Of a DNA stretch of 64,000 nucleotides, positions 20,334 to 28,478 are shown one piece after another. The DNA lies in assembly GCF_030052995.1 (NCBI RefSeq), contig NZ_JASJPW010000001.1, positions 926,501 to 990,500 of the forward strand, in the 5' to 3' direction. The translations under genes and the position numbers were made by a program. Each line of letters begins with the position of its first letter. Positions within the stretch are counted from its first letter, which is position 1. This stretch comes from Gemmobacter sp. 24YEA27. GTDB taxonomy: Bacteria > Pseudomonadota > Alphaproteobacteria > Rhodobacterales > Rhodobacteraceae. The notes beneath the pieces were generated by a model. The model saw nothing but the letters and a program-made list of their open reading frames with translations, ran no database searches and was not told the origin of the DNA.

Positions 20334-22382
20334 ATGAAAGACATTCAAACCACCGCAAATGGTGCCTTCGCCGGATCAGCGCTTTCCGGATCGGCCTCTG
20401 TCGCAACAAATTCCTCCGGGCCGGGCTGCCCGCCGAACCTCGACCTGCTGAGCCGGGGTGCCGAGGTCATCACACCGTTACTCCAGACGCTTGAGACCTT
20501 GCGGGACACCGTCCTTGCCAGGGCGCGCGAGAGCGACAGCGCGATGAGCCGCAAACTTGTGTCGCTTGCAAAGCAAACTGGCAGTTTCGAGGCCTCGGTC
20601 ACGCTGGTGGGGCAGTTCAGGGCCGGCAAGACCGCGCTGGTCAATGTGCTGAGCGGTCGGCCCGGACTGCTGCCGGAGGATGGGTCCGCCCTGACCCCGG
20701 TTGTCACTGAGCTGCATGTCAATGCGCGGCAGGCCAGCCGCCGGACCCGTGCCCTGTTCCGGTTCTTTGACCCCGGCGATCGGGACAGGATGATGCGCGA
20801 CACCGCGCACCGCCATCTTTCGGCGGATGTCGAGGCGCTTTCGGGCAAAAGCCACAAATTCAGCTATGTCGATCGCGAACTGATCGGGCGTTATCTCTGC
20901 GCCGGTGACGCTGATCATCAGCAGCTGAACCCGCAATGCCAGCAGGGCAAGTTTGCGGATATCACCAGATCGGCAGAGATCTGGCTGGATGTGCCGCAGC
21001 TTCCGGGCAGCTATCTGTTCCGCGATACGCCCGGAGTGAATGATACGTTCCCCATGCGCGAACAGGTCACGCACCAGGCGCTGCGCGGGGCAAAGGTCTG
21101 TGTCGTGGTTCTCTCGGCGCATGAGGCGCTGAACACCACCGATCTTGCGCTGATCCGGCTGATTTCAAGCTCGGAATCGCGTCAGCTTGTGCTGTTCGTC
21201 AACCGTATCGACGAGCTCGATACGCCCTCAGAGCAGGTGGCCGGAATCTATGAGAGCATCCACAAAACGCTGCGCCCCTATGGCCGTCTGCGGGATGTGA
21301 AGGTGGTATTCGGTTCGGCCCGCTGGGCTGAGATGGCGCTGCGGGGCGCGCGCCCGGAACGTGACGACGCGGGCAAGACTGCGCTGTCCGACTGGGCCCG
21401 CAATTGCGATGTCGGGGCCGATCCGCGCAATATGGCGCATCTGTGGAAGCTGTCCGGCATTCCCGAGCTGATGCGCTGCATCAATGAGCGTATCGTTGAG
21501 GGGTCGGGCGCCCGCCATCTGGCGGCGATGCGCGGCAGGCTTGCCAATATCGCCGCCGCCAGGGCCGCCCGCAAGGCATTGGTCAGCGGCCGCGATACTG
21601 CAGGACGGCTGGCAGCTGTCGATCCGGAACAGCTGCGCGGCGATCTTGATGCCGTTGTCAGTCGCGCGCGGCAAAAACTGGAAGAGACGCTTTCCCGGCT
21701 GGAGGGCGAGCTGGCACCGGCGCTGACCCAGGTGCAGCAGGATTATGTGCTCCGCGCCACCGACGCTCTGACCGGCCATTTGTGCAAAACCGGCACGGAT
21801 GACAGCTGGACCTTCAATTCCTCGGGGCTGCGGCTGGTGCTGCGCACGACCTGTGACCGGTTTTCGGCCCGGGCGCGGGCGCAGGTGGAGACGGTGTTCT
21901 ATTGCGCGGCAAGTGATCTGCGCGCGGTCTGTGCCGGCGCATTGGGGCCGGCGGTCGGCGGGTTCCGGATCGAGCCGCCGCAGGTGCCCAAAGCGCCGCC
22001 GCCGGTGGTGATGGGCAAAACCATCACCATCACCCTCCGCCGCAGCTGGTGGAGGCGCTGGTGGCTGCGTGGCAGGAACCCCGCCACGCTTGCCGCCGGC
22101 TATCGCAGCCTGATCGAGGCCGGGATCGGCTCGGCGACCGATGATCTGAAACAGAGCCAGGTCATTGATCTGTCCAGAGAAATCAGGCGCATATTCGATG
22201 ACTTTCTCGCTGAGCAGACCGCGACCGTGCTTGATCTCGCCAAACAGCAGCCCGAGGGCGGTGATCTCGGGGCGCTGCGTGCGAATGTGGTTGCCACGAT
22301 CCGACCGGGGAAGGCGTCTGGGAGTGATCCCGAAGTGGATCCCGATCCCGGTGAGCTGCGCAAAGCAGTGGGGGGCTATTGA
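20334..22382 (+). CDS. Dynamin-like large GTPase 4
   Basis: 682 residues from the ATG at 20334, next to a purine-rich GGGGAAGGGG site; an upstream in-frame start at 20265 lacks one. The G domain carries GQFRAGKT (93-100), an LTPVVTELHVN switch I region, DTPG (231-234) and NRID (290-293). It aligns along its length with GTPase 1, including the ALFRFFDP segment after the P-loop. A strongly basic and aromatic patch RRSWWRRWW at about 568-576 is the clearest membrane-insertion candidate in the cluster. An N-terminal Ser/Ala-rich extension of about 40 residues is distinctive. Function unknown; membrane remodelling inferred from family. Confidence 0.84.
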   Translation: MKDIQTTANGAFAGSALSGSASVATNSSGPGCPPNLDLLSRGAEVITPLLQTLETLRDTVLARARESDSAMSRKLVSLAKQTGSFEASVTLVGQFRAGKTALVNVLSGRPGLLPEDGSALTPVVTELHVNARQASRRTRALFRFFDPGDRDRMMRDTAHRHLSADVEALSGKSHKFSYVDRELIGRYLCAGDADHQQLNPQCQQGKFADITRSAEIWLDVPQLPGSYLFRDTPGVNDTFPMREQVTHQALRGAKVCVVVLSAHEALNTTDLALIRLISSSESRQLVLFVNRIDELDTPSEQVAGIYESIHKTLRPYGRLRDVKVVFGSARWAEMALRGARPERDDAGKTALSDWARNCDVGADPRNMAHLWKLSGIPELMRCINERIVEGSGARHLAAMRGRLANIAAARAARKALVSGRDTAGRLAAVDPEQLRGDLDAVVSRARQKLEETLSRLEGELAPALTQVQQDYVLRATDALTGHLCKTGTDDSWTFNSSGLRLVLRTTCDRFSARARAQVETVFYCAASDLRAVCAGALGPAVGGFRIEPPQVPKAPPPVVMGKTITITLRRSWWRRWWLRGRNPATLAAGYRSLIEAGIGSATDDLKQSQVIDLSREIRRIFDDFLAEQTATVLDLAKQQPEGGDLGALRANVVATIRPGKASGSDPEVDPDPGELRKAVGGY

Positions 22383-22896
22383 CGGGCGGTCGGGATGGCC
22401 GTGAGACGTCTCGTCTCCGGGGGGCAGCATCCGCCTGGTCTGGCGGACAGCGGTTCTGTTTCGCCGGAAAGCACGGCTTGTATCAGGCTTTTTTGTGAGG
22501 CCGACATTTTGCAATATCGCGACCTGATTGACAGGCCGGGCGCCACTGACCCGAATATTCCGCTGAAAGGCCGGATCCCCAACACCGGCCACGCCACTGC
22601 GCTGATCTGGGGCAACAGACTGTTCAGGCCTTGCGTGAAAGCGTGCGCGGCTGCGTCAGACCTCGCGCGTGCTGATCACCTGCAAGGACAGGATCACCTC
22701 TGACGAGGACTGCCACAAAAGTCGAACGCCGGCCGGAGCGCGAGACCGAAGTGCTTTCTGATCGTTGATCCGCGACTGCGGTCTGCCTCGGATGGTGACG
22801 CCGCCACTGTTCGCGGCTAGAATGCCGCGATCCGCGATGGTCGCCGCGCTGATCGCGGCGCAGACCACCCCAGCAGCGTTAAGTCAGGGAAATGCG
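22383..22896. other. Intergenic region, no gene recognised
   Basis: 514 bases between GTPase 4 and the GFA-type gene. A short open frame at 22395-22703 has no recognisable motif and no clear ribosome site. I see no terminator with a T run. Confidence 0.4.
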
Positions 22897-23538
22897 ATGA
22901 AGGATGCAACCGGGGGCGGCGCCAGATGCCCGTTCGGCTTTGGTGGAGAGGCAGGCGCGTCTTTCGCGGCAAGCCCGCAGCGCGCCACTCCTGTCCCGGA
23001 AATCTCTCCGGAATCTGATGGTTATCGCCATGTCGCGGGCGCACAGGATCTGGCGTGCGACACATTGCCGGGGTTTTTGTCCGCGCCGGTTCCCGAAGGT
23101 GAAAATGGTCTCGCTACTGGCCGCTGTCTTTGTGGCCAGGTCAGTTTCCGGTCGGGCCAGCCGGTCTCGATGGTCTTTGCCAGCCATGACGCGGCGTCGC
23201 GCAAACGTGCGGGCGGCGTGGCGCTGACGATCATGCTGCGCGCGGGAAGCACGGAATTCGCGGGATGGGACAATCTGGCGCAATACCAGGTCTCGGCGCG
23301 TGAGGTCTCGTATTTTTGCCGGACCTGCGGCACGCCGGTTCTGACGCGCCACCTTGCGCCCGATGCGATGGCGGGGATGATCTCGCTTTCTGTGGGGCTG
23401 CTGGACCGGACCGAAGGGCTGCGGCTTGCGGCCGAGATCAGCCATGACGAAAAGCCGGACTTCTACGCCTTTGCCGGTGAGCGCCGGGTGATCACCACCG
23501 GTGAACTTGAGGCGATTTTCGCCGGGCGCGGGCGCTGA
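22897..23538 (+). CDS. GFA-domain (CENP-V/Gfa-like) zinc protein
   Basis: 213 residues from the ATG at 22897, with AGGGA at 22886-22890. The first 70 or so residues are low-complexity. The GFA fold follows with zinc-binding GRCLCGQVSF and a CRTCGTPV pair. The family includes glutathione-dependent formaldehyde-activating proteins, but most members have no proven reaction. The linker cysteine usually seen between the two motifs is not obvious here, and the long N-terminal extension is unusual. It sits alone between the dynamin block and ccoG. Confidence 0.7.
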   Translation: MKDATGGGARCPFGFGGEAGASFAASPQRATPVPEISPESDGYRHVAGAQDLACDTLPGFLSAPVPEGENGLATGRCLCGQVSFRSGQPVSMVFASHDAASRKRAGGVALTIMLRAGSTEFAGWDNLAQYQVSAREVSYFCRTCGTPVLTRHLAPDAMAGMISLSVGLLDRTEGLRLAAEISHDEKPDFYAFAGERRVITTGELEAIFAGRGR

Positions 23539-23579
23539 GGGCCGGCTTGCGCGAGAGTATGCGAGCGGCCTGACTGGGG

Positions 23580-23591
23580 CCCACATGTGGG
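23580..23591. promoter_or_regulatory. Perfect palindrome CCCACATGTGGG next to an FNR box
   Basis: A 12-base perfect palindrome ending one base before the FNR box upstream of ccoG. It may be an independent operator or an extension of the FNR site. Confidence 0.4.
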
Positions 23592-23592
23592 A

Positions 23593-23606
23593 TTGATCCA
23601 GGTCAA
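23593..23606 (+). promoter_or_regulatory. FNR/FnrL box upstream of ccoGHIS
   Basis: TTGAT-CCAG-GTCAA matches TTGAT-N4-ATCAA at nine of ten fixed bases. It lies about 230-295 bases before the two possible ccoG starts and suits co-induction with ccoNOQP under low oxygen. Confidence 0.78.
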
Positions 23607-23900
23607 GGCCCGGACGCGGCGCTTTTGGCATTAAGAAACCGCCCCGCCTTTTCGAACCCCATCGAAGACGGCGGGGGGCGACCCTGGCCCAACCCTTCCT
23701 GTTCGCGCGTTCCGGGGTTTGGTCAGGGTCGGGATCCTGGCCGCGCCCGCTGACCTTTCAGTCACGGCTGCGGCATTTGCGCACTGCGGCACCGCACAGG
23801 ATCAAACTTGAATCGCTCATGGAATATTTGACGCATGTCAAAGCCGGATTGCTGCCGGTCTGCGATACCAAACTGCAACAGCCGATTCCGGAGCGAGTCC

Positions 23901-25337
23901 GTGTCCATACCAGAAGCCAGCCCGCCGAGCCTTTACGCGGCGCGTGAGCCGATCTTTCCCCGCCGCGTCAAAGGCCATTTTCGCACGGCGAAATGGTGGA
24001 TCATGGCGATCACGCTGGGCATTTACTACATCACGCCCTGGATCCGCTGGGATCGCGGGCCGAACCTGCCCGACCAGGCGGTGCTGGTGGACCTGGCCAA
24101 TCGCCGCTTTTTCTTTTTCATGATCGAAATCTGGCCGCATGAATTCTATTTCGTCGCGGGTCTGTTGATCATGGCGGGGCTGGGGCTGTTTTTGTTCACC
24201 TCCGCCGCCGGGCGGGTCTGGTGTGGCTATGCCTGTCCGCAAACCGTCTGGACCGACCTTTTCATCCTGGTCGAACGCTGGATCGAGGGGGACCGCAATG
24301 CCCGAATCCGCCTGCACCGGAGCAAATGGACGGCAGAGAAGATCCGCAAAAGCGCGGTGAAATGGACCGCCTGGTTCCTGATCGGGCTTGCAACCGGCGG
24401 TGCCTGGATCTTTTACTTCACTGATGCGCCGACTTTGCTGCGTGACCTGGTGACGCTCAGCGCCAGCCCCGTCGCCTGGATCACAATGCTGACGCTGACC
24501 ATGACCACCTTCGTTTTTGGCGGGTTCATGCGCGAACAGGTCTGCATCTATATGTGCCCCTGGCCCCGTATCCAGGCCGCAATGATGGACGAAGAGACCA
24601 TCACCATCGCCTATCGCGACTGGCGCGGCGAGCCGCGCGGCAAGCCAGGCTCTGACAAGGGCGACTGCATCGACTGCATGGCCTGCGTCAATGTCTGCCC
24701 GATGGGGATCGACATCCGTGACGGCCAGCAACTGGCCTGCATTACCTGCGGGCTTTGCATCGACGCCTGCAATGACATGATGGATAAGATCGGCAAGCCG
24801 CGCGGGCTGATCGACTATCTCGCGCTGACCGACGAGGCCCGCGAGCGCAGGGGTGAGCCTGCTGTTCCGGCCTGGAAACATGTTCTGCGCCCCCGCACGA
24901 TCCTTTACACCTTGCTCTGGGCCGGGGTCGGGGCGGCGCTGGTGGCGGCTTTGTTCCTGCGCAGCCCGATTGATGTCAACGTCACTCCGGTGCGCAATCC
25001 GACCTTTGTGACGCTCTCGGACGGCACGATCCGCAACACTTACGAGATCCGTCTGCGCAATATGGAAGGCGAGGCCCGCTGGTTCTCCTTTTCTGTCGAA
25101 GACCCGGCGCTGGCTTTGTCGGTCGAAGGCGGCACAGGGGGGCGGATAAAAGTTCCGGCCAATGAAACTGCGCATGTGCGGCTTTACGTAACGGCGGCAC
25201 CCGGGACGGCGGCGGCCAGAGCGCAGCGCAGCGACATCCGGCTCTGGATTGAGGGCGAGGCGGTGCCCGGCGTCAAAGATACCACCGATCTTGTGTCGAA
25301 AGACACGGTCCTCAACGGCAAAGGCGACCAACCATGA
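23901..25337 (+). CDS. ccoG: Cytochrome c oxidase accessory protein CcoG (RdxB/FixG)
   Basis: 478 residues from a GTG at 23901 with GGAG at 23890-23893; an in-frame ATG at 23835 would add 22 residues not typical of the family. Five or so membrane helices surround two ferredoxin-type clusters (CIDCMACVNVCP from residue 256 and CITCGLCIDAC from 280), plus membrane-proximal CGYACPQTVW and YMCPWPR motifs. A periplasmic immunoglobulin-like C-terminal domain follows. CcoG is implicated in copper reduction during cbb3 assembly. First gene of ccoGHIS; ccoH overlaps its stop. Confidence 0.93.
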   Translation: MSIPEASPPSLYAAREPIFPRRVKGHFRTAKWWIMAITLGIYYITPWIRWDRGPNLPDQAVLVDLANRRFFFFMIEIWPHEFYFVAGLLIMAGLGLFLFTSAAGRVWCGYACPQTVWTDLFILVERWIEGDRNARIRLHRSKWTAEKIRKSAVKWTAWFLIGLATGGAWIFYFTDAPTLLRDLVTLSASPVAWITMLTLTMTTFVFGGFMREQVCIYMCPWPRIQAAMMDEETITIAYRDWRGEPRGKPGSDKGDCIDCMACVNVCPMGIDIRDGQQLACITCGLCIDACNDMMDKIGKPRGLIDYLALTDEARERRGEPAVPAWKHVLRPRTILYTLLWAGVGAALVAALFLRSPIDVNVTPVRNPTFVTLSDGTIRNTYEIRLRNMEGEARWFSFSVEDPALALSVEGGTGGRIKVPANETAHVRLYVTAAPGTAAARAQRSDIRLWIEGEAVPGVKDTTDLVSKDTVLNGKGDQP

Positions 25338-25885
25338 GCAACTTCCAGCTTTCGGGCTTTCAGCCGATCTTCCTTCTGTTCGTCCCGCTGGTTCTGGTGG
25401 TGATCGGCTTTGGCCTCTGGTTCCGGCGCGGCAGGCTGACAGGGGGGAAAGTGCTGGTCGCGACGCTGTCCTTTTTCGGGATCGTCACGGCAGTGAATAT
25501 CTTCATGGCCTTCAAGGCGGTATCGACATTTCCGGGGCTCGAAGTGCAAAGCTCTTACGTCGCGGGCCGGGGATTCGACGGCCGTCGCGAGGCGCAGGAG
25601 GCGCTTGGCTGGGGGATCGAGCAGGTTTACGAGCCGGGCCGGATGTCCCTGACGATCACCGATGCCGTCGGCCAGCCGGTCGAGGCGCGCGCGCTTGAGG
25701 CGCTGATCGGCCGCGTGACCATCGCAAGGGATGACCAGACCCCCGATTTCCGCTGGACCGGGAAAGGCTATGAGGCGGCGGTCGAACTTGGTTCTGGCGA
25801 ATGGATGATGAAGGTGCAGGCCATCGCGCAGGATGGCACGCCTTTCGAACGCCGGCTGGATTTCACCGTGGCACCAAAGGGCTGA
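25334..25885 (+). CDS. ccoH: cbb3 oxidase assembly protein CcoH (FixH)
   Basis: 183 residues with two N-terminal hydrophobic segments (about 9-29 and 39-60) and a soluble periplasmic domain of FixH type (VQSSYVAGRGFDGRREAQEALGW, then a beta-rich region). The start overlaps the ccoG stop by four bases. CcoH helps assemble cbb3 and interacts with the oxidase in related bacteria. Confidence 0.9.
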   Translation: MSNFQLSGFQPIFLLFVPLVLVVIGFGLWFRRGRLTGGKVLVATLSFFGIVTAVNIFMAFKAVSTFPGLEVQSSYVAGRGFDGRREAQEALGWGIEQVYEPGRMSLTITDAVGQPVEARALEALIGRVTIARDDQTPDFRWTGKGYEAAVELGSGEWMMKVQAIAQDGTPFERRLDFTVAPKG

Positions 25886-25895
25886 GGTCAAGATC

Positions 25896-28106
25896 ATGAG
25901 CATGACGGCCAGCGATCTGAACCGGATGTCTGAGAGCCCCGGCGGCATTTCGGCCTGCCCGGCCTGTGTCGTGGCCCCCGCCGCCGCCGATCTGGCGCGG
26001 GTGGTGAAGGAGGCGCGGATCGTGCTGTCACTGCCCGCAGCGCATTGTGCGGACTGTATCTCGACGGTGGAAAAGGCGCTGCAGGCGGTGCCGGGGGTGC
26101 GCTCGGCACGGCTCAATCTGACCTTGAAGCGGGTCTCGGTGGATGCCGGGCCAGAGATCACGCCCACCGACCTGGTTCAGGTGCTGGATCGCGCCGGCTA
26201 TGAGGCACATGAGCTGGATCCGGGGCTTTTATCGGTGACCGAGACCGACCGACAGGGCCGCGAGCTTCTGATGCGGATGGGTGTCGCCTTCTTTTCCATG
26301 ATGAATGTCATGCTGTTGTCGGTGGCGGTCTGGTCCGGCGCCGATGGGGCGACGCGCGACATGTTCCACTGGATTTCCGGCGCCATCGCGCTGCCGACGG
26401 TGGTGTTTTCCGCACAGCCGTTTTTCAGGGGCGCCTGGCGGTCGGTGAAGGCGGGGCGGCTGGGGATGGATTTCCCGATCAGTCTCGCGATTGTGCTGGC
26501 CTGTTGCATCTCGATTTTCGAGACCATCAATTCCGGGCCGCATGCCTATTTCGATGCCGCCGTGATGCTGACCTTCTTTCTGTTGATCGGGCGTTACCTC
26601 GACCACCGCACCAGGGCGATTGCGCGGTCTGCCGCGCAGGAGCTGGCCGCGCTGGAAGTGCCGCGCGCCATCGTGCTGACGGAGGGTGCCGAACTGGTCA
26701 AACCGATCAGCGAGGTTGCGGCCGGTGACCTGGTCCTCGTGCGTCCCGGCGGGCGGATGCCGGTTGACGGCGTGGTGACAGAGGGCGCCTCCGAGATCGA
26801 CCGCAGCCTTTTGACCGGCGAGACGCTGCCGGTCGCGGCCCATCCCGGCACCTTGGTCTCGGCGGGAGAGGTCAATCTGACCGGCCCGCTGACTATGCGC
26901 GTCACGGCGGCGGGCAAGGACAGCTCGCTGCATCAGATGGCCGATCTGGTCGCGGTGGCCGAGGCCGCAAAGACCCGCTACACCTCGCTGGCCGAACGCG
27001 CCGCGCATGCCTATTCCTCGATCGTGCATGTGCTGGCGGCGGTCGCCTTCACCGGCTGGCTGATCTGGACCGGCGGCGATTTCCGCTTGTCGGTCAATAT
27101 CATGGCGGCGGTGCTGATCATCACCTGCCCCTGTGCGCTTGGCCTCGCGGTGCCGGCGGTGCTGACCTCGGCGAGCGGAAAGCTCTTCCGCAAGGGGATG
27201 CTGATCAAGGACGGCACCGCGCTGGAGCGGATGTCGCAGGTCGATACAGTGGTGTTTGACAAGACCGGCACGCTGACCATGGGCCAGCCGCTGGTGACGA
27301 ACCTGGACGATCACCCGCTGTCCGCGCGCGAGGTTGCACTGGCGCTGGCCGGGGCCTCCTCGCATCCGCTGGCCATGGCGCTTGCCGAGGCGGCACGTGC
27401 CGCAGGCGTGCGCCCCGCGCGCGTTGAGGAGATCCGCGAGATACCCGGCTACGGCATCGAAGGCCGCTGGAAAGGGATGCGCGTTCGCTTTGGCCGCGCC
27501 GAATGGTGCGGCACTGATGCGGGCAGCGAGACCGCAACCTGGCTTTCCACTGGCGAGGGCGCGCCGCGCGCCTTCACCTTCACCGACCGGCTGCGCCCTG
27601 GTGCTGCCGAACTGATGGCCGCACTGAAGGCGGGCGGTCAGCGGGTGATCCTTCTGTCGGGGGACAATGCGGCGGCGGTGTCGTCACTGGCGGCAGAGCT
27701 TGGGATTGACGACTGGTCGGCGGGCGTTTTGCCGTCTGAAAAAGCCGCGCGGATCCGGGATCTGCGGGCCGGGGGCGCCCAGGTCCTGATGGTCGGCGAC
27801 GGGCTGAATGACACGGCAGCGCTGGCCGAGGCCTGTGTCTCGATCTCGCCCGCCTCGGCGCTGGATGCGGCGCGGGTGGCCTCGGATATCGTGTTGCTGG
27901 GGCAGAATATCGCGCCCATCGCCGATGCGATCCGCATTTCGCGTCAGGCCTCGAAGCGGATCGTCGGGAATTTCAGGATTTCCGCAGGTTATAATATCGT
28001 GGCAGTGCCGCTGGCGCTTTTCGGCCTTGCGACCCCCCTTGCGGCGGCGCTTGCGATGTCGCTGTCATCAATTACGGTCTCGCTCAACGCCCTGCGTCTG
28101 AAATAG
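25896..28106 (+). CDS. ccoI: Copper-translocating P-type ATPase CcoI (FixI)
   Basis: 736 residues from the ATG at 25896, after GAGG at 25884-25887; a longer in-frame start at 25833 would overlap ccoH. An N-terminal heavy-metal domain has CADC (51-54) in place of the usual MxCxxC, and an extra CPAC lies just upstream. The P1B-ATPase core shows CPCALG (from 411) in the transport helix, the phosphorylated DKTGT (from 455), an SSHPLAMA nucleotide-binding motif and GDGLND (from 634). CcoI supplies copper for the CuB site of CcoN. Confidence 0.95.
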   Translation: MSMTASDLNRMSESPGGISACPACVVAPAAADLARVVKEARIVLSLPAAHCADCISTVEKALQAVPGVRSARLNLTLKRVSVDAGPEITPTDLVQVLDRAGYEAHELDPGLLSVTETDRQGRELLMRMGVAFFSMMNVMLLSVAVWSGADGATRDMFHWISGAIALPTVVFSAQPFFRGAWRSVKAGRLGMDFPISLAIVLACCISIFETINSGPHAYFDAAVMLTFFLLIGRYLDHRTRAIARSAAQELAALEVPRAIVLTEGAELVKPISEVAAGDLVLVRPGGRMPVDGVVTEGASEIDRSLLTGETLPVAAHPGTLVSAGEVNLTGPLTMRVTAAGKDSSLHQMADLVAVAEAAKTRYTSLAERAAHAYSSIVHVLAAVAFTGWLIWTGGDFRLSVNIMAAVLIITCPCALGLAVPAVLTSASGKLFRKGMLIKDGTALERMSQVDTVVFDKTGTLTMGQPLVTNLDDHPLSAREVALALAGASSHPLAMALAEAARAAGVRPARVEEIREIPGYGIEGRWKGMRVRFGRAEWCGTDAGSETATWLSTGEGAPRAFTFTDRLRPGAAELMAALKAGGQRVILLSGDNAAAVSSLAAELGIDDWSAGVLPSEKAARIRDLRAGGAQVLMVGDGLNDTAALAEACVSISPASALDAARVASDIVLLGQNIAPIADAIRISRQASKRIVGNFRISAGYNIVAVPLALFGLATPLAAALAMSLSSITVSLNALRLK

Positions 28107-28115
28107 GGAGCGCTT

Positions 28116-28277
28116 ATGGAAATCCTCGGCATCCTGATCCCGGTCTCGCTGTTTATGGGGGGGATTGGCCTTCTGGCCTTCATCTGGGCCATGCGGTCGC
28201 GGCAGTTTGACGACCCCGAAGGCGATGCCAGCCGGATCCTGACGAAAGACTGGGACGACAAGCCGCGCCCGGATTGA
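28116..28277 (+). CDS. ccoS: cbb3 oxidase maturation protein CcoS
   Basis: 53 residues with one membrane helix (MEILGILIPVSLFMGG... to about residue 26) followed by SRQFDDPEGDASRIL, the family signature. GGGAG at 28106-28110 supports the ATG at 28116. CcoS is needed for cofactor insertion into cbb3 oxidase. It closes the ccoGHIS operon, nine bases after ccoI. Confidence 0.93.
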   Translation: MEILGILIPVSLFMGGIGLLAFIWAMRSRQFDDPEGDASRILTKDWDDKPRPD

Positions 28278-28417
28278 GCGGGATTTCCGGACGTCGCGGC
28301 CGGCGATGTTTGCGGGCTTGTGCTGGCGGATGAAAACCGTGCGGCGTTCCTGGACGTTTCGCGGCAGAGGGACGGGGCGGAAGGACGGGGCAGGCAGACG
28401 GGGCAGGGGGAATGAAA

Positions 28418-28445
28418 AAGGCTCCGGGTCTGATCCCGGAGCCTT
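28418..28445. terminator. Bidirectional terminator between ccoS and the D,D-carboxypeptidase
   Basis: An 11-bp stem AAGGCTCCGGG / CCCGGAGCCTT with a 6-base loop. On the plus strand it is followed by TTCTTGTTTT, and on the minus strand by a T run (plus-strand A run 28415-28419), so it can stop transcription from both convergent genes. Confidence 0.88.
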
Positions 28446-28478
28446 CTTGTTTTGTGTCAAAGCTATCGCCCGGGGGGC

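Noticed and set aside
22395..22703. 102-codon open frame after GTPase 4
   Set aside because: No ribosome site, no motif, poor codon pattern; left as intergenic.
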